From the NCBI GenBank assembly GCA_905147135.1, contig LR990057.1, positions 3,100,001 through 3,164,000 on the forward strand: 64,000 nucleotides of DNA, given 5' to 3'. The stretch's first letter is position 1, and every line of letters starts with the position of its first letter. Positions 46,409 through 58,480 of this stretch are shown piece after piece. The stretch is from Blastobasis lacticolella. Lineage: Eukaryota > Arthropoda > Insecta > Lepidoptera > Blastobasidae. Below the pieces are notes generated by a model. That model made no database searches. It worked only from the letters and a program-made list of their open reading frames with translations, and was not told the origin of the DNA. The translations under genes were made by a program, and so were the position numbers.

Positions 46409-46505
46409 TTATTTGAATTCGTCTTGAAGACCGAAGCCGGGTCCCGGCGGAGTCTCGGTGAGGGAAGTGAGACCTCCCAGAGGCTCACAGGCGAACCTGC
46501 CGCTT
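46409..46505 (-). CDS. NDUFV2: NDUFV2 exon 7 (C-terminus and stop)
   Basis: 97 nt after acceptor gattacag. It encodes [20 protein letters not shown] then [11 protein letters not shown] and [11 protein letters not shown] and PPGPGF are the conserved C-terminal signature. The exon is GC-rich. It lies 3.2 kb from exon 6, across a repeat-filled intron. Confidence 0.96.
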
Positions 46506-49500
46506 CTGTAATCACAAAAGGTAGTCTCTTACTTATACTGATGGAATGTGGTCACCATGGTCATATCAGCAACCTAAGGGGAGCTGATTTGGTGATGGCC
46601 TTTGAGGTACTTTTAGAAGGTAGCCGTTAGCGTTACAGTGTGTGAATGAGACTGCTCATTCGCTTGGAGTAAACAGAGGTAGTGCATTCACTCGTTCTGT
46701 CATTGTGCCGACCATCTTAAAATACTCGTTTGGCTTTAAACCAGAACACTACTAGCTTCTCTCTATGTTCTTCTTGTGTAAACGCTGTAACGTAGGATTT
46801 ACAACAAAAAATTGCTAAGTAGTCGATGCCCTATTGGATCGCTCCCATACAGAACTTTAAAAAAAATTATAGAGTTATGGGCTTTACCACATTTATTCCT
46901 TAAGTAATTCTAAGCATTTCTAGCGCGGGCCCCAAGAAAAAAAAGCTGCTGCCAGGGGCGAGGGGGGTAGAAAGGCTACGCCGTCCGCCATATTTTGAAA
47001 ATATCTAAGTTTCCCGCTGGCTACTACAGCAAGTTAGGTCTCATTTTTGTATAAAATGAAGATGTAGAATTCATTGCCGGTATTTATTTTATTTATTTAT
47101 TTATTTAACAGTTTATTGTGCACAATAATAATTATACAATATTGACATAAGGAAAACAACACAACAGGTACAGCTTATTTCATAAGAAATATCTTACAGC
47201 AGACCTACGGAAGAGACAGGGCATAATCAGAAAGGCAGACGGCGTGCACCTTAAAATACCTAACCTACATAACACTACCAAAAAAAAAATATACTACAAT
47301 CTATATATAATCAATATATTTTAATCATTTTCATAGTAATATTTTCATAATAATTTTTTCCGCTTCGAAGCATATAACTTTTAAACAATAGAAAAATATA
47401 ACAAACAAAAAATACTATAACAAAGCGTATTTTATGCCGATTATAATAATAGAAATTTCAAGAACCTCATGCAACTAAAAGTTGGTAAAAAAAATTCTGT
47501 AACGTCGCGGTGGTGACAATTCCCTCTAAGAGGCAATTTACGTATGTATTTACAAATTGGTCTGTATTATCAGGCTACTATGGTAAGATTTATGTTTATC
47601 ATTATCATAGTATTTTTTTAATAAATCGTAAAAAAGTAAAATGTAATCAAATTTTTCTGCTTTAACAGCTAATAACTCTTATATAAAGCAGAAAAAATAA
47701 CGAAAAAAAATACCCTTATAAAGAATATTATATGCCGCTTCTAACAATATAAACTTCAAGAACAAATAGTTGGTAAAAAATTCAGTAAACTTGCAGTTGT
47801 GACAAGCACCTTAACATTATGAAAATTATATACGATATCGGTACTGAAATTTCAATTGATTTCTAGATTTCTTAGAAAGCATAAAATGATCAACATCATA
47901 ACAAGGCTGTACCTAATCTGATCTGAAAGTCGCGCCGAAATGGTCTTGCACCACTCGCGCAGTAATGTTTTTAACCAAAGAGATTTTATGTAACACTAGC
48001 GACTCGCCCCGGCTTCGCACGACCCATAAACCTTCCACACGAATCACTCTGTCTAACAGCGAAAATCGCATGAAAATCCGTTAACTGAATAACGAGTTTA
48101 TCGCGGTCAGAGAGCCAGACAGATAGCCGCAGCGCGGCACAAGCGCCGACATCTTATTTACTGTTTTATTTGTCGCTACAAACGTAATTATTATCATTTA
48201 TAACATTCCCATGCTGAACCGAAAACAATAACAGATCTAGTTTAGCAAAACACGTCCCCAAATAGCTGTTCACACCTAACAACGGCTTCAGACAAAGGTA
48301 TCCAAGTATCTTGTCCTCAAGTCCTTCGCGGGTATTAAAACACCGGTACGCTGCGATTAATTGATTCTCGGAACAGGGATTGTTTTATTTCAACTAATGA
48401 TATAAGAAAGGTGTGCAGAGGCGTACGATATCCTGCGCCCGGGAATTCCAGTCTGATGGTTCGCTACTTTTATTTATCTTTCATTTTGTTATTTGTTAAC
48501 GTTAGTAGCTACATAAAGTGATAAAGCAAAGCCAATTAGAGAATATTTTTGCAATCCTTTCTTGTGTAAGTACGGTGCCATGGTGAATATCCATACGAGT
48601 ATTTAATCCGTCGTTTTCTAGCACTTCCTTAGACATTCCTAGTTCCTTCCTTAGTTTACCCTAGTCTCACCAGTCACCACCGCGACGTTACAGATATTTT
48701 TATACCAACTTTTAGTTGCAAGAGGTTCTTGAAGTTTATATTTTTAGAATTGGCATAAAATACGCTTTATTAAAGTATTTTTTGTTTGTTATATTTTTCT
48801 GTTTTTTGTGTATGAATAGATTTTGTTGACGCTTTAGCAGTGGATTAAGTTACGAGAATTATTCTGTCATACTATACATAGGGTGCCAAACGGTTCCCGG
48901 ATAGATTAACTCACAGAGCAAAAAAATGGACAGTCTAAGGTAGCTAATTTTTCAATATTTTTATGGCTACAAGTCGCTTTGTGTCAAAAGTCATTATTTT
49001 ATAGGAAATATGTTTACTGTCCTATATATTTCTACCGTCTTGGCAGGAGCCGGGCTCGCTCGGGTGAAGATGTTACTATCGTCGAGATTATATTTCGGCG
49101 TCGGCGTATTTCTTTCAACATTATACAATATTTTTATAACTCTCCAAAATACGATTAAGTTGTGACATATTACTATGGCGACCTTACGCGCCGGTGACGC
49201 CAACTTATGTAAAAAAAAAAGCTTACACTGCAGAGGTAGCTGATTTGATAAATATTAAGCCCTTACATATGAAATTAACGTCTTTTTGGCATGTATTCAT
49301 TTACTCTAATATTTTAATTGTACACAACATATACAAATTAATAATTGATTTCGAAAATAAATGCCAGTAAGTCCTTATTTAATAACAAAATATTTTCTCA
49401 GCTTTTTATAAGGGTTTGAAAATACTCCTTTTCAATTGTCATCAGTTTTGCCTTTTTAACCAGATGTGATTTTATGAAAAGGCAGTTATCAATATGAAAT

Positions 49501-52500
49501 GGTATATACTAGTTAGGTTAGGTATGTCTAATTATATTTCAGTTTCATTGTAATCGGATTGGCCATTTCCAAGAAATTGAATTTGCTGGTATTAAAATTC
49601 CATTTTCCGCTACTTTCGCCATACAAAATGCCAATTTCATAGTTAAGGAGTATATTTTAGACGGATGAATTAACTGGTTGCATTGTTGTATTGGGGATAC
49701 AAACCGTGGCCCTGGTTTTGGTTTCTCGTCTGCCTTTAGCTTCTCAACAATTTCCTTGCTATCGTCTACTGACAGGTCTTCCTGTAAAAATAAAGTATAA
49801 TGGTGTATAATTCGAAATAGTCATCACATCATAGGCTGCTGTAACTGTTTACCATCAGGCAGGCCGTGAGCTTATTTACCACCTTAGTGGTATAAAATAT
49901 AATCAACATTCTGAACCAGTCCACTGCTGAACTTGAGCCTCCTTCATAATAGTGAGAGGGCTTGCTGGCAGGCGGGTTGGCGATCGCAGTGTTAGAAAGT
50001 TAATAAAAAACGCTGCTGGACATTTTTTGGTCTACTGGGGCCTTAGCTGGTCTGCCTCTTAGACTTAATAATATCTAATAATATTCTCGTTTATTTCAGG
50101 CAATACAAAGCATCTGTAGCAGGTATAAAAATAAGCTAATATTTTGTTAGTATCAATATTAAAAATAAGTGTTAAGTCTTAAGGGCAGGTGGCCCGTTAG
50201 TCTTTTGTTTATTTACACTAAGACCAAACTGAAACGCATTGCTCATAAGGGTCAATCTCGTATCACGTATCATGTCTAAGTTTTCGATTCACAAAATTCT
50301 GTCCATGTGGCGTGGCGAATCAAATACGCGCATGCACTATATGTAATATCTTAAATTAATTATACTTTTACTTACATAGTAGTCGTCGTTAACTTGAATC
50401 ATTGGCGCATTTACACAAGCTCCTAGACATTCAACCTGTAAAGCATAAATATAAATTTTATTTCCATCCCCATCTAGCCCCATAGTCAAAATTCCAATAA
50501 TGTAATATTTAAGTTAAATATACCATTCCATATTTCAATAAAAAAGGCTGTATACTCGTTTTATTTGTAAGTTTAAATGCAGGGATAATCTACTATAAAA
50601 TAATAGCTAAACTACTACAGTGAACTGTCAAAAATTCTTTCAATAATAGGAAGCTACTTAATTCCCGAGTGTCATAAAGTATCCCTTTTTAGACACTCAC
50701 AGTATAGTTCAATGATCATAGAATTTTAAACTGCACAAAGGCAGAAGTTTTTTTGTCAAATACCAGGTTTTGCTCACAACTTCGTCCAAGTAAATCGAGG
50801 TTATTTACTTAATATAAAGTCTTAATTTCTTATCTATTTCCTTGTCAAATTTTGCTCATGAAACCATAACATACAGACAACTTTTGCACTTATAATATTA
50901 GTTTAAATTATGGCTACGTACCTCAGAAATGGAAAACTTTCCACAGGGGCTGTTGCCACCAACCTCACAGTTGGTAGCCTCCTTGATGGCTTGTAGTACT
51001 TGGTCGGAGCCACGGAGCCAGCACGGTGTTGTCGTACACACTTGTATGTGGTATTTGCCTATTGGTCGTCTGAAATGTTAAGAATTTTATGTTAGTATGT
51101 ACTACTATCTGATGGCAGAACTGTTTTAATTCTGATAAGTCTGTCTGGATGAATACAAAGTTCTGTATAAGTACTATCTATATCTTCAGCCGAGCAATAG
51201 CATTTGTATTGTAGTGTTCTGGTTTGATGGACAAGGCAATTAGATATCACAGGCAAGAGTTATACGACCCTCATCTTCGCAATGACAATGCACCTGTAGT
51301 TCTGCATTTAATTTACATTTATTCTAAATGTGAAGTTTAATGTAGGCAGGACCACTTTCGACCAGCACGGCTATTGACATATGACATTGACATCTGCATT
51401 TGACATTTGAAAATTCTAGACTACTCTAATTTGGTATTCGCTATGGCCAGTGGCCAATGTTGATGATTTAGTATAGAATTATTAAATATCAAACACAGTT
51501 GCCCAGAAAGGTAGTCAATAGTAATACAGGTTGGCTGTCTGCTTGATTGTCTTATTCTGGCCCAGGGTTGTATAAGCCAGATATGTCGCCAGGCCATTTA
51601 TAATGTCTAAATTGACTGCACACAAAATGTTTAACAATTGATTGCTACATATGTTTTTCATGGATGAATTGATTATATTAATATAATCAAACTTAAAGAA
51701 TGCAGCGCAGCAAGCACGAAATTTTTACACTGGCATATAAATAAAATATATTTTACCATCGTTGTAAATGTTAACTAGATTTACCTTATAAACATAGTAT
51801 AGAAAGTAGCAACTTCATAAACTCTCATTCGAGGAAGATCTAATAATTCTGCCACTTTGTGCATCGCAGAAATTGGTAACCAGCCCCCATTTTGACGTTG
51901 AGCCAGGTCCAGTAACGGTATCATGGCACCTCTCTTGTGCCCTTCTGGATAAATGCCGAGAATGGCGTCAATTCTCTGGAAAAATAAATTATTGACAATG
52001 AGGTAATTAGAGTTGTGATGTTGAGCTATGTAATATCTACTCTTTTGAGCAGATAAGTACAAGAGAATCTAACTAAAGAAAAGGTTAAGTCAAATTCGCA
52101 CACAGAATTTGGAGGGAAAGAATAATACAAGTTAATTTATTAACGATAGATTCGATTAGAAACAGTATCAATTGTTTCTCCTTTGACATTCATAAAAAGA
52201 ACAAGCAAAATACGAAGAAGATCTAGCAAAAACAAATGAAGGTTACCTGTTTGTTCTGCGGCGTGAATTCGAAAGGGATGTTTGGATTATCCTCGGGGGT
52301 ATCGCGGTGGACAAATAAGCTGTCATGCTGCAGTGTCGAGCTAGTTTGCAGGGCCCTGGACGACACACGCCACTGAAATTCACAAATTTCACAAATTTCA
52401 CTATGGCCAAACAATCAAGTGTCAGATTATATAACGCAATTATTTCCACAAACACACAAGTATAACACATTTTAACCACGAAGTTGAACCTACCGCACCC

Positions 52501-52529
52501 TTAACTCCAGTCCTAAGGCTGGATAACAT
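46409..52529 (-). CDS. NDUFV2: NADH dehydrogenase (ubiquinone) flavoprotein 2, mitochondrial (complex I 24-kDa subunit)
   Basis: Role (known): peripheral-arm N-module subunit of respiratory complex I, carrying the N1a 2Fe-2S cluster beside NDUFV1 in the mitochondrial matrix. Coding exons: 52,529-52,494; 52,372-52,247; 51,975-51,785; 51,069-50,922; 50,435-50,376; 49,781-49,705; 46,505-46,409. Together they give 735 nt, 244 residues plus stop, close to the usual 240-250. Residues 1 to about 35 form a basic, Ser/Arg-rich mitochondrial presequence. Mature landmarks are [48 protein letters not shown] (Cys129 and Cys134), ECLGAC (Cys170 and Cys174) and GGLTSLTE near the C-terminus. All four cluster ligands are present. 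Every junction keeps frame and every intron is GT-AG. No lesion is seen, so the gene looks functional. The Drosophila orthologue is ND-24. Confidence 0.97.
46506..49704 (-). repeat. NDUFV2 intron 6, with a 130-bp repeat in direct and inverted copies
   Basis: The longest NDUFV2 intron. A segment at about 47,390-47,518 recurs diverged in the same orientation at 47,688-47,803 and inverted at 48,673-48,803. Shared landmarks are aaagcgtattttatgcc, actaaaagttggtaa and aacgtcgcggtggtgac. The outer inverted pair brackets about 1.4 kb and may be the subterminal repeats of a degraded DNA element. A retroposon tail (tttatttaacagtttattgtgcac) sits at 47,083-47,210. Confidence 0.6.
47083..47210 (-). repeat. 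Retroposon tail, family G
   Basis: (ttta)n then acagtttattgtgcac and cacaacaggtacagcttatt. Also at 15,236-15,345 and 53,068-53,190. A minus-orientation 3' end. Confidence 0.5.
49705..49781 (-). CDS. NDUFV2: NDUFV2 exon 6
   Basis: 77 nt, [20 protein letters not shown] then PKPGP and two bases of Arg213. The acceptor is ttttacag|GAA. The donor is the weak CACG|gtttgt. Reading past it gives a non-family sequence, whereas splicing there to 46,505 restores the conserved PRSGRF. Confidence 0.93.
49828..50060. repeat. Two retroposon tail relics in NDUFV2 intron 5
   Basis: 49,828-49,898 matches the 'taggctg..gtaactg..taccatcaggcaggcc' 3' end seen at 20,298. 49,915-50,060 is a diverged minus-orientation relic of the headless retroposon at 25,118 (agtccactgc, ggcaggcgggttgg, gatcgcagtgtt). 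Confidence 0.5.
50376..50435 (-). CDS. NDUFV2: NDUFV2 exon 5 (second cysteine pair)
   Basis: A 60-nt exon, acceptor ctttacag and donor TAT|gtaagt, encoding [26 protein letters not shown] holds the third and fourth cluster cysteines. It is too short to show as a long open frame and was found from flanking splice sites and the motif. Confidence 0.97.
50922..51069 (-). CDS. NDUFV2: NDUFV2 exon 4 (first cysteine pair)
   Basis: 148 nt between acceptor catttcag and donor GAG|gtacgt. It encodes [20 protein letters not shown] to [14 protein letters not shown] supplies the first two 2Fe-2S ligands. Confidence 0.97.
51362..51525. mobile_element. Short inverted-repeat element in NDUFV2 intron 3
   Basis: A diverged relative of the element at 40,752-40,917. 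Shared core: actactctaatttggta, tatggccagtggccaa and gtagaattat, in the same order. The inverted ends (atttgacatttga / aaatatcaaacacagttgcc) are eroded. Non-autonomous, no ORF. Confidence 0.55.
51785..51975 (-). CDS. NDUFV2: NDUFV2 exon 3 (thioredoxin-like fold, first part)
   Basis: 191 nt between acceptor ttccag|AGA and donor ATAAG|gtaaat. It encodes [18 protein letters not shown] through [12 protein letters not shown] and splits an Arg codon (AG|A). It contains the family hallmark [14 protein letters not shown]. Local sequence reads QRQNGGWLP, with one more glycine than the human sequence as I recall it. Confidence 0.97.
52247..52372 (-). CDS. NDUFV2: NDUFV2 exon 2
   Basis: 42 codons between acceptor aatttcag|TGG and donor CAG|gtaacc, phase 0 at both ends. 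It completes the presequence ([12 protein letters not shown]) and starts the mature protein at about [20 protein letters not shown], strongly conserved in the family. Confidence 0.95.
52494..52529 (-). CDS. NDUFV2: NDUFV2 exon 1 (start, presequence)
   Basis: Twelve codons, [12 protein letters not shown], with donor GCG|gtaggt in phase 0. It is basic and serine-rich with no acidic residue, typical of the first part of a mitochondrial targeting presequence. It is the first ATG upstream that joins in frame. Confidence 0.9.
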
Positions 52530-53067
52530 CGTAGGGTGAAACAATTTCTATTTATTTTGTAGGAATTATTGCGAAACACTGTTCGCGAACAAATTAATTC
52601 GTTTAGAAACTAGAACTTCATTTGAGTGAAGTTTATTTTTCTGTACTTTAGCGATGGATGTTACGAGTAAAGTAGTAAGGAAATACGAAATCACATAGCG
52701 TTATCTCTTTCTTACTTTGTAACTCTACTCACAAATTCATGAATACGTTTCTGAACGAGCGACATGTTCGTTATCCCATTGACGTAAGATATTGTGGGAA
52801 AATTTAAATGTACGTTTGTAGATATTTGTTTCTTTGACAATTCGTAAGTTTGTGTGTAAGTGTAATTTAATTATCAGATATTTAAATTTATATTTAAATA
52901 TGACGATTAACTCTGACGATCCCTAACTGAAAACACATTTTTAACATAAGTATTGAATATGATCATAATGAAATTGTATTTACTTTTGAAAATAAATGAA
53001 ATCTTAATCTAAATCTAGATAACGAAATAAAAGTAAGTTTTATGTAATTATAATTATGTAAGTATAA
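52530..53067. other. NDUFV2 5' flank
   Basis: The upstream region should hold the 5' UTR and promoter. I find no TATA box at a convincing place. The palindrome gttcgcgaac (52,580-52,589) is the only striking motif. Confidence 0.35.
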
Positions 53068-53190
53068 TTATTTATTTATTTAACAGTTTATTGCACACAG
53101 TAAAATACGAGTAGGTACATAAAGAAACACCATACATATAATACACGACACAACAGGCACAACTTATTTCTAAAATAAATTTCTTGAATT
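53068..53190 (-). repeat. Retroposon tail, family G
   Basis: (ttta)n, acagtttattgcacacag and cacaacaggcacaactta. It lies 0.5 kb upstream of NDUFV2. Confidence 0.5.
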
Positions 53191-54518
53191 AATTAATTAA
53201 TTCTATTTAGTAGGTAGTATGTATAGGCGGAAAAAGGCGTGAGGATGTATGTGGGTAGTTACTACTTATGTATTGCTGAAATTGACAATGTTAGATTTTG
53301 CTTTAGACGCCTGTGAATAACCACTCAATCACATTTAGAATTGTTTTTTCTGGTAGCAGCCGTATCGACGTCACAACATGCATTTCGGATATTCTGTGAC
53401 GTTACTCGTGGTATCATGCTATTGGAGGTCGGCGGTGCCGCTGCAGGCACTATAGATATTTAACTTATCTACATGTATACTATAATTACAGAGTATTTAT
53501 CGGATATTATTAAGTGGGTACCTAACTTACCTACCTACCATTATAATACAGTAGGTAGGTACGTCACCTAAACTAAATCGAACTACACTACTTGACATCC
53601 ATTTTAGAAAGATATTACAAAAACGCGGTAGGTATCTCTCCATCTGGCAGCGCATTGCCGCCATTGGTCACGGCACCGGCAAAATCTGGCCGAAATTAGA
53701 TAACGGCACCTCAGCCACCTGGGCTTTGATAAGAGTTAGGGTGCCGATACATTGATGTAAAGTACAGTAAGTAAAATAATTGTACATTCAAACAGGGTTG
53801 AGTACAAAACCGGGGAACCGGAGACTGCTCTAGGTTTATCCTGTATTGCAGGTCTCCAGGAACCCTTCGCGTAGCGTATATGAAAGTAAGTACTTATGTG
53901 ATAGTTATTGGTTAGATTCTAGAATACTCTAGGTAGAATAGATAGGTGACTTATTTAACAAGATTAGGCCTTATGATTTGTCCTCTATGTATTTTACATT
54001 AGCCATTAACTAGCTATATTAGCTAGCCATTACTAATATTAGATCCTACAATTTTATGGTAGATGGATACCTAATTTTACCTAGTAATAATAACCCCATC
54101 ATATAAGAGGCTCGTCTTTGAACTCGAACCTTCTCTGCTGTTGTAAATGTCTGCTATCTAAGTAATGGAAAATAAAAATGTCTCTGAAGAAGTTATAAAA
54201 TTCATGAAAATCCTTGATTTTGAGGTACCAGACGACAGAGAGATTTATTAACATGAGCGTCTACTAGAAATCAATGAGCTTACTCCATCCTTGACCTCAT
54301 GAGGTATCATCATAACCCGACTACGTAGAAGAAGTAGGTAATGTTTCGTGAGATTGTTGACGAATTCAAAGCCAGAACAACATTTTAATTTTTAATTGAT
54401 GCCAATGCATTACACAGGGACAGCCTGGTTGTCGGTGTCCAGACTCCAGATCTGTATTTCCAGTGTTAAAATTTAGAACAATACTTACATTATTTAAAAT
54501 TAAGTTGGTAAGAGTAGG

Positions 54519-54743
54519 CCGTGTGGTATCCGGCAGTGTAGAATAGCACCAACCCCTTACACACGTAGGTGTCGTACAAGGCGACTAATGACCAAAATCT
54601 ACTCTCCGTAGGCTGGAAAATGGGCACCAGCTTTTTCCATTGTTATATTTATTACACTGCGATCTCCAACCCGTTTAGCGTAGAGATTATGGCAATAACC
54701 TCCCCTTTCGTGGGAGAGGCTCTAAGTCCTACAGTGAACTGTA
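54519..54743 (+). repeat. Family D retroposon copy
   Basis: Near full length: ccgtgtggtatccggcagtg to ctacagtgaactgtaat. Flanks show a short taatacc repetition, but no clean duplication that I can fix. Confidence 0.65.
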
Positions 54744-55145
54744 ATACCCCAATAATAAGAGTTGTAATACCCTAAGGAATAGTTTTTGTTATTCCTAAAA
54801 CAGCTCAAAAGGACTTCTTGAAGGAGAAAACTTCAAAGATTTAAAACAAACTTAGCGAGTGTGATACAGCCTTTACCATCGCTAACAAGTCCTTAGCCGC
54901 TTGATAAAAATGTTACAATGCGAAGAAATTGGGTTTGTAGAAGCATATTGTCGATATCACGCCTCGAGCAGGTATCACAATGACTGTACGAATTGAATTA
55001 AAACTACGCTTTTTTTACAGTAGAAAGGTGCTCTACATACCTCATTTAAATGATAATGTAACTTTTGTATTGGCGACTTTGAGGAGGGGAGATAGCTTGA
55101 GTTAGGAGGAAAGTCATATTACTAATCGGATAACCTTCTGGCAGC

Positions 55146-55306
55146 CAATTTGGTCAGGTTCCCCTGTGTCATGGAGGTCAGATGGCAGTTGCTCCACTGT
55201 AATTACCTGATATGCCAAATCTTGGATCATGGATGGTCAAGACGGACCCCGCGCCCTCGTGCGGGAAAGCAAAACCGGGACATTAACACCAAGATGATGA
55301 TGATGA
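55146..55306 (+). mobile_element. SINE-A, 3' half with (GAT)n tail
   Basis: aatttggtcaggttcccctg to caccaagatgatgatgatga. Confidence 0.7.
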
Positions 55307-55494
55307 TTTATTAATTATTAGATTTCTCGGAGGATCCAAGTCAAGGTGTTTCAACATTCCAAACTCCAGTTTTGGATGACAGCTGCTAACTCATAACCGG
55401 GATATTGATGCAAAGATGATTTTAGACCTTCTAGCAGAATGCAATGATGATGATGGGCAACATAGCGAGGAAAATCGTGATCTATAAATTACCT

Positions 55495-55735
55495 CACCAT
55501 CGGCCGTCCACTGCTGACCTAGGCGTCCTCTCAATCTACACCGATCAGGTCTACGTCACTTGCATCCACCTACCGACTCCCCACAAACTTGGCCAGACCA
55601 CCCTGCGCTTCTGTTTTCTGTACGTGGTCGCCACTCGACCATCGATTCTGCGAGCTATGTGGCCTAGCTACGGCTACTTCAGTTATGCGACTCTGGAATA
55701 CCCTATGCCAATGGTTTAGTTCTGTTTCGTTCATC
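55495..55735 (-). pseudogene. LINE 3' region relic
   Basis: Plus-strand gccgtccactgctgacctag, tgcatccacctaccgactcc, cgtggtcgccactcg and gcgagctatgtggccta are the inverse of a common lepidopteran LINE C-terminal coding end (RRT.., ..AGHIAR). No intact frame. Confidence 0.6.
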
Positions 55736-55739
55736 TTCT

Positions 55740-57458
55740 GAAATGAAGATGAGCGAAGCAGAGCTCTTAGCGAGTGGAACAACTCCGAGCATAGGTAGCC
55801 CTTTCCATTGCGCTGAAAGACTTTAAGCTTCGTAATGTGGATCTTAGCTTATTCAGGCACCACATTTTTGTTCCATACCCATGTCCTTTGTTGCCACACT
55901 GGTTTCAGGCACTCGTCTTGAGACACTAACGTATTATGAACGAGAAGATCTTCCGCAATTTCCCTAACGCTGCCCACTTTCTACTAGATAAGTACCTATT
56001 ATTAAATTTAAATATTTTCAGTCATACAACGAATTACCTGATCACTTAGTCCATATTGTCATATGAATTATAATATGGTCAGGTGGTCACCTACCTTGGA
56101 CGTTATTGAAGGGTACTATAGTGCAACAAACTTAAGTGACCCGATGACAGCATCGCTGTTGTTGAATTGGAATTGACATGATATTAAAAACGGCGACACA
56201 TAGTTCCAGGTATTGCCACCGGGTGAGATAAGTTTGTGGCACTGTAGGTGCCAAAGGAATGGCAGCCACTTGATGGAAAACAGCGTAATTGTACTACAAT
56301 ATGAAAAATCTGTAAGCACTAAGGTGAACCTCGAATACCTGTAACCGTAGGGCTATCAAATCCTTCAAACCGGAACACAATACTGCAAGCATTATGGCTT
56401 GGTGGCAGTAAAAGATAAGGAGGAAATAGGTGGACTCCTCAGACTAGACAGTCCTATCTCCCGCGAGTGAAGATATGACTGAACGATAGCTCTATATCAA
56501 TACAGCACTAGAATAATTTACTTTGTCGCCAAAAGCGGTCTCTCACGCATACCTATTTTAACTAACTAACATTATGGCTACCTACTAGATTACAGCGTAG
56601 ACCGGTATGTTAAAAATTGTCCTTCAATACAAGCCCAAAGGTTAACCTTTGAATTTGTTTTGATCCTTTTTCCAAAACGGGTCAAAGATGACCTCTCGCT
56701 TTTTACGAGTTTCCAGAAACGCGCCAAACATTCGACCTACAGACATTCTTAGAAATAAATCGGTAGGTAGGCAAAGACCTAGTACCTAAAATGCATCGGA
56801 TATAAGTTCTGAATGACAAAAAATACAACGAAACAAGGCTGACTTATGTGAGAAGATCGTAATTATCCTCTTGAGAATTAACGTCATGTTCTATAATTAC
56901 ACATATCATCATTGCCCAGAGTTTGGTAGATCAGGGAATCATCGTCCTAACGGGTAAAGGCCCAAGCCACTCATAGACACCGCTGCCACTCCGGTACTTT
57001 TACCAGGGTTGGCTATGTAAGTGTTAAACCCATGTGGTATTGCAATCGTCTATAAGCTGAGATAACTGCTTACCATCAGGCAAGCCACAAGCAATCGCAA
57101 GGTGTTTGTATAAAAAAATACGAGCTTGGTTAGTTCGCCAGCACTTTGGCAGCTTACTACAACAACAAATTATTTGGTGCAACTAATAGAAGCTAGATGG
57201 CGCTACTAGTTTAGAACCACACGTTCGAATGGCTCATAATGCCTGAAATCAAAATTAAAGGGTACGCTACGCGTATACTCGTGGGGTATACCTATTATTA
57301 TGTCCTAGTATTAACATAACTCAGGTGCCTAGGGCGGGATGTTGCGCTAATGAGGATATTTTCTAAAACCCGTAATATTCACAAATATTACTTGGTAAGA
57401 GCACTGTGAGCGTTCTCACTCATAGTGCTCGTCGCAGCAAGGCTTTTTAAATACATTC
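55740..57458. other. No supported gene
   Basis: Degraded sequence with one family C fragment (57,023-57,115). Open frames here lack family motifs and splice support. Confidence 0.5.
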
Positions 57459-58213
57459 TATAGGTCGACAACTTAACTGGTATATCGCCTGCGGTTGGTG
57501 AGGTAGGTGGGAGGGTGATTTTTCGTTGTTGAACGCAGGGGTGCGGGGCGCGGGGCAGTGAGGATTTTCTTCCGCAAAACGTCAGTTGATGACGTTCCTC
57601 GGAAAAAGAATGCACACGAGATTATGACCGAACTTGTCCCAAGATTAAGTATAATATCCCGGGACGAAAAACCTAATCTTAGTCAATGTCTTCTCTTTGT
57701 CTTTGCTTTGTCTTTGGCTTTTAAAACAAATCTAGATTTTTAATTCGGTGCAAAAAGTAAGTTTTTCTTCATGTTTATTTTATAGATCTCTGGGGGATGC
57801 CTTTGCCCAGCAGTGGGCATTATACGGCTGATATGATGATGATGATTTAATATGAGCAAATGACCATCTAAGTTTAGTTTCGAGACAAGAAGATGGAAGC
57901 GTCTCACGACGAAGATGGAAGCGCCTCCTTTCTCTCCACTTTGGAAACCCCTGTGCTTATATATTTTTTTTAGCAAACATTTTTAAGCCTCCACCTCGGG
58001 ATTTATCATCGGTAAATTAACCTCATGTGCATAATTCCGAGAGTCCGTAGCAAAATAACCAACCGCGCTTTGCGCAGACGCACTGAGAAACGTCCCTTGT
58101 ATTGTACTCCCTGCCCCGCGTCCCCGCGCTCAGGACCCAAAACGTCACATGATGTTACCAATTCTGCCCCCCTCATACCGCAGGCGATACACCAGTTAAG
58201 TTGTCAACCTATA
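57459..58213. mobile_element. 755-bp inverted-repeat element
   Basis: Ends TATAGGTCGACAACTTAACT and TATAGGTTGACAACTTAACT (inverted) continue through ggtatatcgcctgcgg and, after a gap, gcgcggggcag. TA may be the duplicated target. It contains a LINE 3' end at 57,781-57,835 (tttgcccagcagtgggcatt). Confidence 0.7.
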
Positions 58214-58480
58214 CCTATGTACACTCTTTTGGACATTTAAAAAGTTATGTGTTTAAGATGGTCATGTGCTTAAATTTTCATTACGTTCGTATAAGAGACA
58301 TCAACGGGAGCATTGCTCGCGTTGAACTCTTTTGTATGAAAGAACAGTCAACACTTTCTGTAACTACAAATTACATTAAAATAATTATCATATGGTTATA
58401 AGATAGTAGATGTCATCCGAAACTGGAATTTGGAGTGTTCAAGCGTCTTGACTTGATCTTCCGAGTAATCTTATAATTAA

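Noticed and set aside
46343..46630. 95-codon plus-strand frame
   Set aside because: Antisense shadow of NDUFV2 exon 7.
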